A stretch of 64,000 nucleotides of DNA from Streptomyces iakyrus (GTDB lineage: Bacteria > Actinomycetota > Actinomycetes > Streptomycetales > Streptomycetaceae), in contig NZ_JNXI01000014.1 of NCBI RefSeq assembly GCF_000717055.1, positions 186,001 through 250,000 on the forward strand, in the 5' to 3' direction. The position numbers and the translations under genes are program-made. Below the pieces are notes generated by a model. It saw only the letters and a program-made list of their open reading frames with translations. It had not been told where the DNA came from and made no database searches. Shown piece after piece: positions 62,995 through 64,000 of this stretch; the stretch's first letter is position 1, and the number at the start of each line of letters is the position of its first letter.

Positions 62995-63850
62995 GATGTC
63001 GATGGGTGCGGCTGTTGCATGCGTGGGGGCGGCGGTCTGGCTGCTGGGTGAGCGCCAGGAGGCGGCGCGACGGGCACGGCTGCTGCTCACGAGCGGCGAA
63101 GCCTCGGGGAGCGGGCCTCTCGGATGGCGGCGGGTGGCCGTTGAACTGCGGCACGTCCGTGGGCGGCTGCGGCCCGAGTGGTGGTCACCGGTGGCCGGGC
63201 TGGTCCTGGCGGTGCTCGGGGCGTCGGTGCTGCCGGCCGTCCTGAGTGCGGCCGGGGTGCCGTTGCTGCGGCGGGTCCGGCTGGCCGGCCGGGCGCGGCG
63301 GGACCGGGAGCGACGGGCCGAGGCGGTGGTCGCGTTGTGCGCAGCGCTCGCCGGGGAGGTACGGGCCGGACGCCAGCCGGGAGAGGCGCTGTTGCGGGCC
63401 GCGCGGGACTGCGGCGGGCTCGCGGACGCGCAGGCGACGGTGCTGGCGGCGGCACGGTTCGGCGGTGACGTGCCGGACGCGCTCGCCACGGCGGCCCGGC
63501 AACCGGGTGCCGAGGGCCTGCGGGGACTGGCGGCGTGCTGGCGGGTCGCCGTGGACCAGGGCGCCGGGCTCGCCGCCGGACTCGACCGGCTGGCCACCGC
63601 CCTGCGCGCCGAACGGGATCAGCGGTCCGATCTGCGGGCCCAGCTGGCGGGCGCCCGGGCCACGGCGGTGATGCTCGCCGGGCTGCCGGCCCTGGGGCTT
63701 CTCATCGGCACCGCCCTGGGGGCCGATCCCCTGCACGTCCTGCTGCACACCGGTGCGGGGCTGGGCTGCCTGGTGGCCGGCGGGGTGCTGGAGGGCCTGG
63801 GGCTGCGGTGGGTGCAGCGGATCGTGCGGGGCGCGGAGGCGGCGACATGA
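62978..63850 (+). CDS. TadB-like type II secretion F-family membrane protein
   Basis: 290 residues from ATG 62978, overlapping the tadA stop by 17 bp with GGAGGGGG upstream. Membrane helices near residues ~65-90 and ~230-275. The T2SSF core reads LCAALAGEVRAGRQPGEALLRAARD, ATAARQPGAEGLRGLAACWRVAVDQGAGLAAGLDRLATAL. Inner-membrane platform for Tad pilus assembly. Overlaps the next gene (ATGA). Confidence 0.93.
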   Translation: MTGMPEMSMGAAVACVGAAVWLLGERQEAARRARLLLTSGEASGSGPLGWRRVAVELRHVRGRLRPEWWSPVAGLVLAVLGASVLPAVLSAAGVPLLRRVRLAGRARRDRERRAEAVVALCAALAGEVRAGRQPGEALLRAARDCGGLADAQATVLAAARFGGDVPDALATAARQPGAEGLRGLAACWRVAVDQGAGLAAGLDRLATALRAERDQRSDLRAQLAGARATAVMLAGLPALGLLIGTALGADPLHVLLHTGAGLGCLVAGGVLEGLGLRWVQRIVRGAEAAT

Positions 63851-64000
63851 GCGGCGCAGAAGTTGTCCACAGGCTGGGGGTGGCCGTGGGAATCGTGCTG
63901 GCCTGCGCCTGGCCGGCGCGATGGGTGGTGGAGGCTCGACGCCGCCGGAGGATGCGCCGGCGGTTGGCCGGGCTGCCGGGAGTCCGGGAAGCGGCTGTTG
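63847..64000 (+). CDS. TadC-like membrane protein, cut by window end
   Basis: 51 codons visible, starting MSGAEVVHRLGVAVGIVLAC; one hydrophobic helix then an Arg-rich loop. Position and overlap with the TadB gene indicate the second T2SSF platform protein. The rest is outside the window. Confidence 0.8.
   Translation, partial: MSGAEVVHRLGVAVGIVLACAWPARWVVEARRRRRMRRRLAGLPGVREAAV

Overview
The window is a high-GC actinobacterial chromosome segment. Gene content and order point to Streptomyces: ybaB-recR, ask-asd, a SigE-type sigma factor, wblA, crp, nth, nhaA, acsA and an ssd/tad cluster lie in the order I recall for the core of Streptomyces chromosomes. Coding is dense, GTG/TTG starts are common and many operons have ATGA/GTGA stop-start overlaps. 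I identified everything by reading the sequence, without database searches.

Layout. 1-2.4 kb: a class-III aminotransferase cut by the window edge, then a DJ-1/PfpI-MarR pair behind two palindromic operators. 2.4-9 kb: a Ser/Thr kinase, a membrane-anchored PstS-like receptor, a two-TM SLATT-like protein, ybaB, recR and a DUF5063-type gene. 9-16.6 kb: a secreted NTF2-like protein, an OmpR-type two-component system, aspartokinase and aspartate-semialdehyde dehydrogenase (with a 30-bp perfect palindrome at the asd start), and an ECF-like sigma factor with a membrane partner. 16.7-24.1 kb: SURF1, an S9 peptidase, a CASTOR/POLLUX-like channel protein and a YraQ/TIGR03943 permease pair.

24.1-31.2 kb is an accessory island with visibly lower GC, ending at tRNA-Pro(CGG). 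Next to the tRNA lies the C-terminal part of a tyrosine integrase, disrupted by an IS481-type transposase remnant. Most other genes run on the minus strand. They are a secreted protein of unknown function, a secreted NucA/NucB-type DNase, a ComJ/Nin-like putative inhibitor, and two neighbouring genes sharing one short Asn/Gly-rich motif (C-terminal in one product, N-terminal in the next). Fragments of a restriction-nuclease-like gene and a frameshifted MshB-like deacetylase are also present. This island is the most novel part of the window.

31.3-44.6 kb: Pr6Pr membrane protein, metallophosphoesterase, YqeY protein, spore-associated-protein-like secreted protein, class A penicillin-binding protein divergent from wblA, two ArsA-like ATPases, DUF4177, RidA, NUDIX, MBL-fold and nucleotidyltransferase genes, and crp. 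44.7-58 kb: endonuclease III with a histone-H1-like tail, CoA-pyrophosphatase-type NUDIX, MarP-like protease, alpha/beta hydrolase, holin-like membrane protein, NhaA, acetyl-CoA synthetase, a SulP-carbonic anhydrase fusion and a lipoprotein polysaccharide deacetylase. 58-64 kb: a degenerate Fic-like protein, a HAD-IB phosphatase, and the ssd-tadA-tadB-tadC operon, cut by the window end.

Crp links several genes. A good match to the Streptomyces Crp motif GTG-N6-GNCAC lies upstream of crp itself and another lies immediately upstream of acsA.
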